A DNA stretch of 64,000 nt from Tritrichomonas musculus (taxonomy: Eukaryota > Parabasalia > Tritrichomonadida > Tritrichomonadidae). The notes under the pieces are model-generated. The model saw nothing but the letters and a program-made list of their open reading frames with translations, was not told where the DNA came from and searched no databases. The translations under genes were made by a program, and so were the position numbers. Positions 31,529 to 42,723 of this stretch are shown one piece after another. The stretch covers positions 806,001 to 870,000 of the forward strand of contig JAPFFF010000029.1 of assembly GCA_039105265.1 (NCBI GenBank), given 5' to 3'. Each line of letters opens with the position of its first letter. Within the stretch, counting starts at the first letter, position 1.

Positions 31529-31957
31529 TCCCCAACATCAAATTTAAATATAAAAAAAAATTGTAATATGAATATCCTATAAAATAAAAAAATTGTTTAA
31601 ATTATTTTAATCAATATCTGTTTTAAAATAAATATTTATCTAAAATTTCATATTTATTTATGTAAATATGAATTATTGAAAGATATATTTATAGTATAGC
31701 ATAAAATACAAATAAACGGTTTTTGCACTCAAATTCTAATTATAAAAAAAAAGCTTTTATAATTTCATGAGCATTGCAGATTGCTTTGAAGAAAGTTTCA
31801 TAGGTGTTTACCAATATATATATAAATTATAGTATATAATATTAAACTAATATAATATATTATAATATAAAAAATTTTTAACAAACGAGGAAACAAAAAA
31901 AGAAATAAATAAATAAATAAAATAGCATCATGTTATTATATAAAAAACGAATTGTAT
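31529..31957. other. short A+T-rich spacer between the BTB-like gene and SEC24
   Basis: Includes a TAAA/TAAT-rich stretch at 31840-31920 (AAATAAATAAATAAAT) near the SEC24 3' end. No gene seen. Confidence 0.5.
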
Positions 31958-34282
31958 CTAATGGGGCTGCTGTACTGGAGCTGTTCTCATTAAGTTTGCC
32001 CATGCTTTCAGATCGTTGTTAGGTGTGGAATCAACCAAGAATCTAGAAATGACGTATTCTCTGGGATCTTCTTGAGGAATTACTTCATTAGGAATATATT
32101 TGCCACTTAATTTCCAGCACTCGTTGAGTAAAAGTTGGATTTTTTGGTTTTCAGGTGTTTGGATATCTGAAGGGATTTCAGTAGGCAAATCTTGAATTGA
32201 TGAACAGCCAAATACTCCATTTAAGAATGATGGGTCGGCAGCTTTACTTACCCATATATATATCTTTGTATTTGTATGAAATAGGAAGACACTTCCGTAA
32301 CCAAATGACTCTGCAGCCAATGGTAATGGTCCTAAAAAGTTTGGTGATATACCAGCATATTTATTGTATACAGAATCAACAATTGTAGAGTCCAATGCAA
32401 ACATTCGAGGATATAGATATAGCATCATTTCAACAACGTTTGCTGCTCTAGTAAAAACTGAAACGCACATTCTACCATCAACACCAAAATCACAAGGAAC
32501 ACTGATCAATTGAGATAAGGAAATTGCATGAGAAAGATGGAACATTGATCGCACTGATATGGAGTGGCTGATAATATTGAACATATCTCTGTGAATTAAT
32601 TTCATCGCTGATTCTTTTCCAGAACTTAAAACTGAATGAACAACACGCTTGGCAAAGAAAGTTGCAAGGGCGCCTTCATCGATTGAAGAACGTATTGTTT
32701 TGACATCGCTCACAACTGGTAGGCTAAAGTTAAAAATACGAATCATTCGAACACCTTCTAACGAAGTCCAAAGAAGAGCAAGCTGAAAGAGGCATTCGGA
32801 TACATTTTTCAACTCGGATTCAACTGTAAGTTCAATTGATATAGCACTTTCTGGCATAAGGACAGGGAAGTTAATAAGATCTTTGTTTTGAACAAGGAAA
32901 TTACCGTGAAGTTTGGAAATCTTAACTCCAGCTGTGCATCTCATTCGAAGAGAAGCGTTATAGAAATAATTTGTGGTGAGTTCATTGAATAAATCTACAT
33001 GAAGACGGGCTAAACTTTCAGAGGTAGCTTGGCCATAATAATGGCATCTTCCACCTGTAAGACCAGATGGAACACCAATAACTGGCATATCAATTTTTCC
33101 TGCTGATTGATTTTGAGGTGACATATTATGTGAAAAAGCAAAAATATGATATGAAGCATAAGCATGGCTAAAATGAAATGCAACATCCCTGAAAAATTTG
33201 CCTGAACCATCAGATGGAAGTTTAAGCATGCTTAATTCGTCTTGATTTGGATCACGTGGATGAAGAGGATAAGGGCCAAGGGTTGGTATATTAACAACAC
33301 CAATAAAAGCATTTCCACTATATCCTTGCATAAGTTTTGTACAGAGGAGAAGGGCAGTCGGGAGGCAGTTGCCAACAGCAGTGGGTGAAGGTTGTCTTGA
33401 AATTAATTCATCAATAATTTCAATAAGATTATTCATATTATCTTGAAGTCGGGCTGGAGTAATTTTGGGAACAACGAGATCATTTGAATCCGGAACTATA
33501 ATTTCACGCTGATTGATTATATCAAAAGTTGTAACTTTATCTGCAAAAGTGATTAAATTAACGCATATATTTTGATTGATTGATGGTAAAATGGTTTTTA
33601 TACTAGTCAGAAATTGTGATGTGAAACCACATGTATATGCAGGAATTGAAACATCAACAAGAATGCTGAAAACCGGAACAAACTTTGGGAGCATTACATA
33701 GGTTTTAGGTGCAATGATATCATAAACAGGATTTGAATATTCGGGATGGTATTGTGGCTCAAGTGGCCTTGGATTGCTAGGAGTAACTGAAATTGTATTC
33801 ATTTGGCCACATAAAGGGCATGTATACGACTTTCCATCATTTAAATTTACTTTTGTATAAGGTGATAAGTATCCTTGGCATTTAGAGCAACGATAGACGA
33901 TTGAATCTGATTTATTAATAACAGGTGCGTTTGTGATAAGTCCTGGCGTAACAATAATGCCTAATGGAACACCTGCATTTGTTTGAACTTCTTTGGATAT
34001 TGGAATGCATGTTGAAATAGATCTGAAATATGGCGGTAATGAATACGTTTGTTGTGTATTTGCATTTTTAACAGTAGGAGAATTTAAAACAGTAGAATTC
34101 TCCCAAGGGAAAATTGATGTCTCTAAAGTTGGATTTGAAGGTTGAGAAGAGATTGAATAAAGATTCAAATTTGATGATGATGAAGGAGCACTTTGCAATG
34201 ATGAATTAGATGAATTAGTTGAAATATTACCTGAAGAATTAAAACTGCTGTTGTACTCTGGGTGAACGTAGCGATGAGACAT
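31958..34282 (-). CDS. SEC24: COPII coat protein SEC24
   Basis: 774 aa from the second in-frame ATG at 34282 (MSHRYVHPEYNSS); the frame also opens 26 codons earlier (34360), but those residues are hydrophobic and unlike the Ser/Asn-rich start expected. Order of domains: disordered Ser/Asn N-terminus (1-85), zinc finger with C132, C135, C155 and C158 (CSKC and CPLC), trunk/vWA domain (about 180-430, including VFSILVDVSIPAYTCGF), beta-sandwich and helical parts (about 430-640), and a gelsolin-like C-terminus. Sec24 binds Sec23 and selects cargo for vesicles budding from the ER. It is shorter than human Sec24 through a short N-terminus. An FPWENS segment near residue 58 resembles the N-terminal cargo/adaptor tail of the family. 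Confidence 0.93.
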   Translation of the reverse strand: MSHRYVHPEYNSSFNSSGNISTNSSNSSLQSAPSSSSNLNLYSISSQPSNPTLETSIFPWENSTVLNSPTVKNANTQQTYSLPPYFRSISTCIPISKEVQTNAGVPLGIIVTPGLITNAPVINKSDSIVYRCSKCQGYLSPYTKVNLNDGKSYTCPLCGQMNTISVTPSNPRPLEPQYHPEYSNPVYDIIAPKTYVMLPKFVPVFSILVDVSIPAYTCGFTSQFLTSIKTILPSINQNICVNLITFADKVTTFDIINQREIIVPDSNDLVVPKITPARLQDNMNNLIEIIDELISRQPSPTAVGNCLPTALLLCTKLMQGYSGNAFIGVVNIPTLGPYPLHPRDPNQDELSMLKLPSDGSGKFFRDVAFHFSHAYASYHIFAFSHNMSPQNQSAGKIDMPVIGVPSGLTGGRCHYYGQATSESLARLHVDLFNELTTNYFYNASLRMRCTAGVKISKLHGNFLVQNKDLINFPVLMPESAISIELTVESELKNVSECLFQLALLWTSLEGVRMIRIFNFSLPVVSDVKTIRSSIDEGALATFFAKRVVHSVLSSGKESAMKLIHRDMFNIISHSISVRSMFHLSHAISLSQLISVPCDFGVDGRMCVSVFTRAANVVEMMLYLYPRMFALDSTIVDSVYNKYAGISPNFLGPLPLAAESFGYGSVFLFHTNTKIYIWVSKAADPSFLNGVFGCSSIQDLPTEIPSDIQTPENQKIQLLLNECWKLSGKYIPNEVIPQEDPREYVISRFLVDSTPNNDLKAWANLMRTAPVQQPH

Positions 34283-35004
34283 TTTTGGCCAGACGAATTT
34301 AAAATTCAATAGAATTGAATTGTTATCATTTTTTTCAGAGAAATTAAAAAGATATTTCAATTTTCAATATATTCTCTTTTTTCAATAGGCATTGAAATAT
34401 TTCAATATTGAAAAGCAGCCTAAAAGTTTTTAAACTTTCTTGAAGTTTTTTTAATATTAAAAAAAGATGATGTAAAGAAAAAAAGCATTTTCTATTTTTC
34501 ATCATTAAAGAAATGAAGATTTTGATAAGTTAGTGATCCTAGTAAAGAATATTAATTGTTTTGATGATATCCAACATATGGAGTAGAAATTTAAAAGTCA
34601 ATAGCTGCATAGCAATAAAAGTATCACTGTGGCAAAGTGAATCATATCAGTAATGATTTAATGTTGTATTTTCAAAGATGAATAATTAAACAAATCATTA
34701 CATATTATTTGAAAATACAATTGTTTCATAATATATTTATCAATAAATAATAAAAAAAATCAAATTCTATTAAAAAATATTCATAATATAAAAAAAAAAA
34801 AATTGAATTAAATTATATTTTATCTATTTGTGAAATTTCCATTCAAATTTCAATTGAAATAAACGACTTTTTTTGATTCTTTTGAAAAGTCTGTAAAGTA
34901 TTGGTGAATTTTTAAGTTTTTTTATATATAGCTGATCGTTAAGGTCAAAAATAAATTTATAGAAATAACGGTTTTAGAACACAGATTTTCGAAAATTCTC
35001 AATC
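34283..35004. other. divergent intergenic region between SEC24 and the PPP phosphatase
   Basis: Two genes point away from each other here, so both promoters should lie in it. ATTCTCAATCATGG overlaps the phosphatase start and keeps the TCA of a trichomonad initiator but not the full consensus. Several A runs and no gene. Confidence 0.5.
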
Positions 35005-36801
35005 ATGGAAAGTGAACGCATTTTTCGGGAGATGCTCCTTGAGATGAACAAATGCCTTCAATGTGATGTTATGCAAGTTGCAAATGGAAATTTGGATATT
35101 CATCTTCCTAAATTTCCAATCAATAATTTACTTAGTCTCATATTTGAAGTCAAAAAAATTTTTCAAAATGAACCTATGGTATTAGATGTTTCATCGCCAA
35201 TTGTTGTTATTGGAGATTTGCATGGTCATTTCTTAGACCTTGTTAGAATTTTGCAAATTTATGGACTTCCAATCAAAAAGCAAATTCTATTTTTAGGTGA
35301 TTTTGTTGATAGAGGCGAATTTTCTATAGAAACAATTGTTTATATATATTTACTTAAATATCATTTCCCTGATAATGTTAAAATTATTCGAGGCAATCAT
35401 GAATTCGAGAATATTTGTTCTTCGTCAGGATTTTTAAATGAAATAAAATGTTTTTATGCAGACCCAGAGCTATTTTACGCTTTTATGGAATCATTTTCAT
35501 TTTTTCCAATTGCTGCAGTTATAGACAATGCTATCTTAGCTGTCCACGGTGGTATTGGCCCTTCTCTATCAACAATTGATCAAATCAAAGAGTTGCAACG
35601 CCCACTTGTTGATTTTGGAGATGAATTGGTTGATAATCTTCTTTGGAGTGATCCAGCGTCATCTATAAACTCTCTTGGTATTAATACTCTAGATTCAGTT
35701 AATACGAAACCGGATGGAAGTCCAAAGGCAAGTGAATCCTCAAGTCTACCTGGAATTTTACCGCCGTTAGATGGATCTGATTTTCCTGTTTCTCCTCCAC
35801 TTTCAAAAGTGCCATCTCCTTTTTCGGATGCAAATAATGTCTCATCACCAACTCCAAATGACGGGGAGCAAATAGAAGGTTTTTTGCCTTCAAAACGAGG
35901 AAGTGGTCATCTCTTTGGAAAAAACGTGCTCAAAGCTTTTCTCGACGCAAATCATTTAACGAAACTCATTAGAGGACACGAATGTGTTCAAGACGGAACT
36001 TTGGAAGCCTTTGATGGATTGATTATTACTGTTTTTTCAGCATCGAATTACTGTGGAACTGTTGGCAACAAAGCTGCAGCTCTTACAATCAAAGATCGTA
36101 ACACATTTGTAGTCAAAAGATTTCCACCGATTCCATATTTTCATCGTGCTGATGCAATGTTTCCAACAAGTGAGCCGCGTAAGATGACTCGTCCCAGAGC
36201 CTCAACTTTGTCTCGAGTGACAAATTCTAGTAGACCGCCTACAAATGCTCTCGCAAGTGCAAATGAAGGTATCAAAGTAGAAACAATTAAAAGTGATGGT
36301 TCAGTATCATCTCGAACAACAGCACAGGCAAAGCCAAATCCAAATCAAAAAAATAACAAGCAGAATCAAAACGATACATCTTCTAATGCAGGAGCAAATG
36401 ATTCTGATCAAGATCCAAATAAAATGAAAAAGAGAAAACCTTGCTCATATTCACAACTTCGAATGAAAGCCAAATCGTCACGTATAGCGCCAGCACCAGT
36501 TGTCACAACAAATCACGCCGAACCACAGCATAAACCAAATCCAATTCAAGTTTCAATTGTCCCAAATAAAAATAAAAAGACTCTTTCGCCTATATTCCCA
36601 CATCCGCCATCAAACGCAATTATTTCTCCAACTTCAGCCGTGCCTTCATCTGTGCCTTTTCCAAAACCATTACAGCAGATGAGAACTGGATCTGGAATCA
36701 TAATGAAGACAAATCAAGTTCAGAAAAAACTCCCTATTAGGGAGTCACCTCCTCCAAAAGCAATGAAAAAGAAAGCGGTATTATGTCCACCAATGACTTA
36801 A
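35005..36801 (+). CDS. PPP-family Ser/Thr protein phosphatase with catalytic-loop insertion and long tail
   Basis: 598 aa; the catalytic part (about 45-375) is PP1-like. Motifs: GDLHG (about 70), LGDFVDRGE (about 97-105), RGNHEFEN (about 128-135), AVHGGIGP (about 178-185), LIRGHE (about 321-326) and SASNYCG (about 343-350). All metal-binding residues are present, so activity is likely; it removes phosphate from Ser/Thr. Between LLWSDP (about 216) and RGSGHLFG (about 298), where PP1/PP2A have only about ten residues, some 75 Ser/Pro/Asp-rich residues are inserted. The C-terminal 200 residues are Ser-, Pro-, Lys- and Asn-rich with KMKKRKPCSY-like basic patches and are predicted disordered. Both extras are probably for targeting or regulation. 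A SAPS-type subunit gene (45009-46385) is in the same window, but it classically serves PP6, so partnership is only a thought. Confidence 0.9.
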   Translation: MESERIFREMLLEMNKCLQCDVMQVANGNLDIHLPKFPINNLLSLIFEVKKIFQNEPMVLDVSSPIVVIGDLHGHFLDLVRILQIYGLPIKKQILFLGDFVDRGEFSIETIVYIYLLKYHFPDNVKIIRGNHEFENICSSSGFLNEIKCFYADPELFYAFMESFSFFPIAAVIDNAILAVHGGIGPSLSTIDQIKELQRPLVDFGDELVDNLLWSDPASSINSLGINTLDSVNTKPDGSPKASESSSLPGILPPLDGSDFPVSPPLSKVPSPFSDANNVSSPTPNDGEQIEGFLPSKRGSGHLFGKNVLKAFLDANHLTKLIRGHECVQDGTLEAFDGLIITVFSASNYCGTVGNKAAALTIKDRNTFVVKRFPPIPYFHRADAMFPTSEPRKMTRPRASTLSRVTNSSRPPTNALASANEGIKVETIKSDGSVSSRTTAQAKPNPNQKNNKQNQNDTSSNAGANDSDQDPNKMKKRKPCSYSQLRMKAKSSRIAPAPVVTTNHAEPQHKPNPIQVSIVPNKNKKTLSPIFPHPPSNAIISPTSAVPSSVPFPKPLQQMRTGSGIIMKTNQVQKKLPIRESPPPKAMKKKAVLCPPMT

Positions 36802-37311
36802 TTCGATTTATTTATCGATGAAAGCGGATTTTTTGTGTTTACTTTTTTTTTTTTGGAATTCTTGCGTTTTTTAATATTAATTTAGGTTTTTCTTTATTAA
36901 TAGTAAAGTGTTTGAACAGATTATTTGATTTTCTTATATTATATATATGCTATATAGGAGAAGATTTAAATATAACTTTAATTAATCTTTGATATCTAAA
37001 AAAAATTTAAAATATGTCATTTCTTCAAAAAACCGTTTTGCATTCAGAAATTTTGTAATGGCTATCAAAAAAAATTGAGGATATTCTATAAAGTCATTCA
37101 AATTTTTATATAAAACATGATTTTTTAAAAAAATTTTATCTCTTTTTCAAAAGAATTTTTTCTAGTATTTTCATTAATTAATTCATATACTTGTTTTATA
37201 GATAATATTTGATAAATAAATTAATAAATAATTTCATTATATTTGATGATTTAGTCATTCTTTCAAACAAAAAATTATAAGACAAAAGATTATAAATTTA
37301 TGTAACAATAG
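36802..37311. other. A+T-rich intergenic DNA
   Basis: Between two plus-strand genes. No gene or repeat pair; the promoter of the ubiquitin protease should lie near its right end. Confidence 0.5.
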
Positions 37312-40300
37312 ATGTCAATTATTGAGCCAGAATCAAATATAAATTTATGGATATCGATTATTTCGCAATCAATACAGTCTCCTGAAAATTTAAGTCTCAA
37401 TCTTCCATCACTCAAAACAGTTTTTTACGATGTTATTAAAAATCCGAGTTCACTTCCATCAAAATATAAAATATCAGAAAAAGATTTTTTTCGTTTAATA
37501 GTAGCTGATATTTTAAGCCCTGTTCTTAAAATGGAAAATATTGTTCATGAGGATGATATTGATACTTATTCTATTATTTCAGAACTTTTAAATGCTTTTG
37601 TAGGCTTATCGATTTTAATATTATCTATTGATGATTCTAATATAAATGAAATGATTTTATTATTGTTCCAAAAAAATAATAAACTCTATAAGATAGATAA
37701 TCGTTTTTATGACAATGTTTGTGAATCTTTCATTAATTTGGATTCTTTTGCGAGTTTTTTTGATTATCTTCAAAATATTACCGACTCAAATGAAGACTTT
37801 AACAAAAGCCAAAGTAATAAATCAGCAACAAATGAATTCTCTACAATGGCAAATAAAATTCCTTTTATTGTAAATTGTTTGATTTCATGTATTCCATACA
37901 TCAAAAATGAGCCCGAAATAAACTGGAAAACAGTGTTAACAAAATGTATAATGCCGTTATTGAAAATTTATCGATTTTTAAATGATAAAATAGCATTTTC
38001 TGTATTTTGTTTAGTTTTGGAGGAAACAAATCATCACACTCCAGTTGATTTAGAAATAATTGATCTTTGGGTAAAAATTTTTGAAACATTTTTAAAAACA
38101 GATAATTTTTCACTCATTTTATTCACTCTTACTGCAACGGACAAATTAATTAAGCAAAAAGATTACAAAGATTCTCTATTCTCTCTATTCAAGCAGAGCC
38201 AGCATTCAGAAATTATAAAATCTTATTTAGATGTACCGATTCGTGAAGATTTTTGTAAATTTCTTCAAGAAATTTATCCATCTTTTTTGGTTGATGGATT
38301 AATCAATATTAATGATCTTTCAGAAATTTGGAATAAGCAAAGTACAGTACATATATCTACTGTTCAATCATTGTTTTCAATTTTTGTAAACGTTGCTAAA
38401 GTGGTTTCTGATGATTCTGTTTCTAATTTCACCGATATGGCGTTAAACAAATATTCACTCTCTGTGGAATGGTTGAAATGCATTGTACAAGTAGCATCAA
38501 TATTAAACGATCGAAAAAAAGATGTATCCAAATTTACTGATCTTTTTACAAAAATTAGTAATAAGCAATTTAATTTTGAAAATTTGAATAAAAATGAAAT
38601 AAATTCATTTCAAAAAATAGCTAATGATGCATTGCCACAACTTCTTAAAAATTCATTTGATAAATCAAATTATCTTGCATTCCTCAAGAATATTTTGCAT
38701 AAGATAAATAGTCAACAAGAAACAAGTAACGATATTGAAACTCTTTGTCAATCATTGCCTAATTTCAGTACAGGAAAGAAAAAGATTGACATAATTCAAG
38801 AACTTTTTGAAAAAATACTATCCATTTTCGCCAAATATAATATAGAAACAATGAAGAAAATAATAGAAATTTTAACTTCTAAAAGTTATGGGTGTGGTTT
38901 TAATGAGCAACTATTAAAACAACTATTATCATATGCTAATAGTAATTTATCATCTGAAATATATTCCTTTATTTCATATATTTGCCTTCAAAAGAATCAA
39001 ATACCTGTTGAACTTCTATTAAGTGTGATGATTAATTCCAATTTAGATATTAATTCATCTTATTACAAAATGATTAAATCGATCATTTTAAATTTAAATA
39101 ATGGAGGTGAAAAAATTGATAAATTTCCATTTGTTCATGAAAATATTATCTGGTACCTATGTTTTATTAAAAGTCAGCAAGTTATTCGATTTCAAAAATT
39201 TATATCAAGGCTTTACATGAGAAACACGACATCAGATAAAGAAATGATTCAATCCTTTGTTTCAAATTTAATCAAGCATTTTAAACATTTATATTTTCAA
39301 AAAGAAATCACCGAAAAAAAGAAATATGAAATTATTGAGCTTTTTAGTAATTGTTTATGCATTTTCTTAGACAAATTCGAATCGTTATTACATGTTCCTT
39401 ATGATTATCATTTTTCAAAATATAAAACAAATAAAATTGATATACGAATCAATGAGGAAAAGCAAATTAATAATCATCAAATGATATTTTCTTTTGACCA
39501 AAGAAGAACAATTTCTAGCTTAATCCAGTATATCCAAAATGCAAGCAAGATTAAAAATGATATTTTACTTGAATATCAAAACAAGGTATTAGATGAAACA
39601 AAAACGATTGAAGAAGAAATTGGAATTGATAACTTAAATTCATTTAAAGAAAGCAAAAAGTCTCTTCAATTAACATTTGTTAATCAAAAATCCATTACTT
39701 CTAGACGAAATCCAACAATTTTTCCATCTTTATTCATTATTAATAGTATAAAAGGTCTATCAAATATTTTGTTTCAAAGCAATTGCTATCCAAAACTTTT
39801 TTATAAGTTGCCAACATTCAATGAAACTTTAATTCAACTTCAATCATTAAAATCAGAAAATTTCCAATCATTTTTCCCATACAATGAACCAATTCGATTT
39901 CAATATAACTTTGAAAGCTATCTTGACTTTTATTCAAGTAAAGGTGAAGAATTCAGTCTTTTGGAGAATGAAATTTTTGATGATACATATCACGATTCAT
40001 TTATTAAAGAGAGTGGAATTATTGATTATTTGATTAACTGTGGATTATCAACATCATTCCCGCCCTTAATTCATCATATTCTGTCATTTATCAAAGATTA
40101 TTATAATAAGAATAATGTATCAGTGATTGATAATGAAATTCTTATTGATCAATTTTTAAGATTAATCGAAGGATTCTATAAACAAGATCAAACATCTTGT
40201 GTGATAAGCGATATATTTACATTTAAATTGAAATCATTGCCAAACTTATCCAAAGATTTGTTATATTGTTTGTTAATGCATAAATATTCTTCTTTTAGAA

Positions 40301-42483
40301 AAGAAGCACGAACATTTTTACAAGATATTGCAATCCCTCTTTCGTATTATGCATTCATTTATGATAAAACAGTTAATGAGCCTTATGAAGAATTTTACAT
40401 ATCAATGTCCGATCACATTCTACTCTCCCAATCAAGAGATGATAGAGTAATCCAAATCATTTTACTTAACTGTAAGAAAAAAAATCCATATAAATGCTAT
40501 CTGTATTGTATTGATGCTGCTTTGAGGAAAAATATGTTTAATCAGAAAGAAAAAGAACAAATTGCGAATTATATTGCAAATAATTTCATTATTGAGCAAA
40601 TGGAACGTTTGCCTAAATACAGTTTTTATGAAGCAATGCAGATTGTTTCTTATTTTCAATATCCTGTAATAATTGATGCCATATATAAATTATTTAATCA
40701 GTATGATTTCAGTGATCACCTAAAAGCTCACTCTAACGATTTATTAATCGATGGTGATAATATTTCGTTTCGTAAGTATCTTGGAGGTTGTGGAGATATT
40801 GAGGTAAATTATAAAGATTTCCCAATTGGTTTAAAAAATTTAGGTATGACTTGTTATATTAATTCTGTTTTACAGCAACTATTCAATATTAATGATTTTG
40901 GAAATGCATTAAACCAAGAGCCAACTAATAATATTAAAGCTGCCATTGCATTAAATAAATTGTTTTGCACGCTTAGTACTTCTTATTTAAATGTGGCTGA
41001 TCCAACAGCATTCATTAATGTATATGGAGGAATTGATAAAAATGTTCAATGCGATTGCTGCGAATTTTTGCAAAATTTACTAGTAAGTTTAAAAATTGAT
41101 ATTTTTAACTTTCGTTTGCACAATACAATTTCTGCGATTAACAATGATCAATTAAAAATTGAATCATCCGAAAAGTATGCAATTTTGTCTCTCCCAATAA
41201 AGAATATTTCAACCATTACTGAATCATTTAAGCATTTCTTTGCAATCGACTATTTCCATGATTTTTCTTTCTCATCAAATCAAAAATTTGATGCTAAAAA
41301 AAAATCTTGGTTTGAATCATTACCTGATCATTTAATTATTCAATTAAAAAGATTTGAGTTCAATCATCAAACCCAACAATGTGAAAAAATTACATCCGTT
41401 TGCGAATTTGGAAGTAGTTTAACCATCGGTAATTCATCCTTTAAATTAACGGGAATTATTACTCATATTGGCACAAGTGCTGATAATGGACATTATATAT
41501 CCTATGTACAAAGATATGATTCTGATCAATGGATTGAATACAATGATTCAAGTATAACTCGTGTTAATCAAAAATGGGTGATGGAAAATGGATATAAGAA
41601 TGGATATTTACTTTTCTTTACAGAAAAAGATTCTGAAAAAATGAGAATTCCGATTTTTAAAGATGTTAAAAATGAAAACAGATACGAAATTGTATGTCGA
41701 ATGATATTTTCACGTAGTCTTTTTGATGTAATGCTTCAATATTGTAAGGCTATAAATATATCTAATATTGCCTATTTCAAAATATCAATTTACTACTTTT
41801 TCCAGTTTTTGCCTATTTATAAGAATGAGAAATGTCAATCTCAATTTGGGTCTATCCTTCTTTCAAAATGTAAAATTGAAAACGACGATGATCTTGTTAC
41901 TACACTTCTTTTTACAATTTTTGAATTTTGGTCTGCAATTAAAATGGAGAGTTCTCTTTTATACTCCGATAACAATTATATGAGGCGCTATACGTGCGAA
42001 ATATTAAAATTAGTTGTTAATCAGATTGAATGTATAGAAGAAATCCAAAAAATGGTTCAAGAATCAAGTGATCTTTGGTTTTATCACTTATATTCATCAA
42101 GTGAATTCTTCGAACTCGTTGATTTTGCTTTTGAAAAAAATCTTCAAAAAATGATTCAAATTAGCAGAGCAAGTAATTGGAATGTCTTGTTTGAAAAACT
42201 CTTTATCTCAATTATTCAATACAAAAAAAAGCTTGAAATTGAAGATTTGAATTTACACTTTTTCATCAACTTATTCATCAAAATTGGATTGACTACTAAA
42301 TTTGAAAATGAATTGTGTAGTAATATTGATTTCATTCCTTTATTACTTAAATCAAAAACTCCACCAGACGATATTTTGAGTATTATTAATAATATGAAAC
42401 GAAGAAATGATGTTAAGAAATTATTGAATGATATTCAACCTAAAATCCATCTTATTGATGAGATTTTATCAAAAATATGTTAG
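37312..42483 (+). CDS. very large ubiquitin-specific protease (USP/UCH family, C19)
   Basis: 1723 aa. Residues 1-1170 are almost all helical and repeat-like, as in the armadillo-type N-terminal scaffolds of USP9X/USP34/USP24. The catalytic domain runs from about 1171 to 1440: the Cys box PIGLKNLGMTCYINSVLQQL with Cys1181, and a His box GIITHIGTSADNGHYISYV with His1394, then EYNDSSI with Asn1411/Asp1412. So the catalytic set is complete and it should cleave ubiquitin from proteins. The finger region is short and I see no CxxC pairs; the usual QQDAHEF is written QCDCCEF. A helical C-terminal part of about 280 residues follows. Ends in TAG, 240 bases from the convergent minus-strand gene. Which animal USP it corresponds to is uncertain. 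Confidence 0.9.
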   Translation: MSIIEPESNINLWISIISQSIQSPENLSLNLPSLKTVFYDVIKNPSSLPSKYKISEKDFFRLIVADILSPVLKMENIVHEDDIDTYSIISELLNAFVGLSILILSIDDSNINEMILLLFQKNNKLYKIDNRFYDNVCESFINLDSFASFFDYLQNITDSNEDFNKSQSNKSATNEFSTMANKIPFIVNCLISCIPYIKNEPEINWKTVLTKCIMPLLKIYRFLNDKIAFSVFCLVLEETNHHTPVDLEIIDLWVKIFETFLKTDNFSLILFTLTATDKLIKQKDYKDSLFSLFKQSQHSEIIKSYLDVPIREDFCKFLQEIYPSFLVDGLININDLSEIWNKQSTVHISTVQSLFSIFVNVAKVVSDDSVSNFTDMALNKYSLSVEWLKCIVQVASILNDRKKDVSKFTDLFTKISNKQFNFENLNKNEINSFQKIANDALPQLLKNSFDKSNYLAFLKNILHKINSQQETSNDIETLCQSLPNFSTGKKKIDIIQELFEKILSIFAKYNIETMKKIIEILTSKSYGCGFNEQLLKQLLSYANSNLSSEIYSFISYICLQKNQIPVELLLSVMINSNLDINSSYYKMIKSIILNLNNGGEKIDKFPFVHENIIWYLCFIKSQQVIRFQKFISRLYMRNTTSDKEMIQSFVSNLIKHFKHLYFQKEITEKKKYEIIELFSNCLCIFLDKFESLLHVPYDYHFSKYKTNKIDIRINEEKQINNHQMIFSFDQRRTISSLIQYIQNASKIKNDILLEYQNKVLDETKTIEEEIGIDNLNSFKESKKSLQLTFVNQKSITSRRNPTIFPSLFIINSIKGLSNILFQSNCYPKLFYKLPTFNETLIQLQSLKSENFQSFFPYNEPIRFQYNFESYLDFYSSKGEEFSLLENEIFDDTYHDSFIKESGIIDYLINCGLSTSFPPLIHHILSFIKDYYNKNNVSVIDNEILIDQFLRLIEGFYKQDQTSCVISDIFTFKLKSLPNLSKDLLYCLLMHKYSSFRKEARTFLQDIAIPLSYYAFIYDKTVNEPYEEFYISMSDHILLSQSRDDRVIQIILLNCKKKNPYKCYLYCIDAALRKNMFNQKEKEQIANYIANNFIIEQMERLPKYSFYEAMQIVSYFQYPVIIDAIYKLFNQYDFSDHLKAHSNDLLIDGDNISFRKYLGGCGDIEVNYKDFPIGLKNLGMTCYINSVLQQLFNINDFGNALNQEPTNNIKAAIALNKLFCTLSTSYLNVADPTAFINVYGGIDKNVQCDCCEFLQNLLVSLKIDIFNFRLHNTISAINNDQLKIESSEKYAILSLPIKNISTITESFKHFFAIDYFHDFSFSSNQKFDAKKKSWFESLPDHLIIQLKRFEFNHQTQQCEKITSVCEFGSSLTIGNSSFKLTGIITHIGTSADNGHYISYVQRYDSDQWIEYNDSSITRVNQKWVMENGYKNGYLLFFTEKDSEKMRIPIFKDVKNENRYEIVCRMIFSRSLFDVMLQYCKAINISNIAYFKISIYYFFQFLPIYKNEKCQSQFGSILLSKCKIENDDDLVTTLLFTIFEFWSAIKMESSLLYSDNNYMRRYTCEILKLVVNQIECIEEIQKMVQESSDLWFYHLYSSSEFFELVDFAFEKNLQKMIQISRASNWNVLFEKLFISIIQYKKKLEIEDLNLHFFINLFIKIGLTTKFENELCSNIDFIPLLLKSKTPPDDILSIINNMKRRNDVKKLLNDIQPKIHLIDEILSKIC

Positions 42484-42723
42484 ATGTTATTATATTATTA
42501 AAAACTATTTTAATATGATCTAATTTTTTTTTTTTTTTTAATATAAAATGTTTATATAGTGTTATTATATCTCTTTTAATTAACCTTAATAATAATAAGC
42601 AATTAATAAGAGTTTTATGCTTTTTTTTACAAAATTTATAATATCAAAATGATAATTTTCGACTAGAAATAAGTTTTAATTATAAAGTTTTTGGATTTGA
42701 AATTAACATGCTAAATATAGTTA

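Noticed and set aside
34283-34360. N-terminal 26-residue extension of SEC24
   Set aside because: It is unlike the family, A+T-driven, and precedes a methionine with the expected Ser/Asn-rich start.
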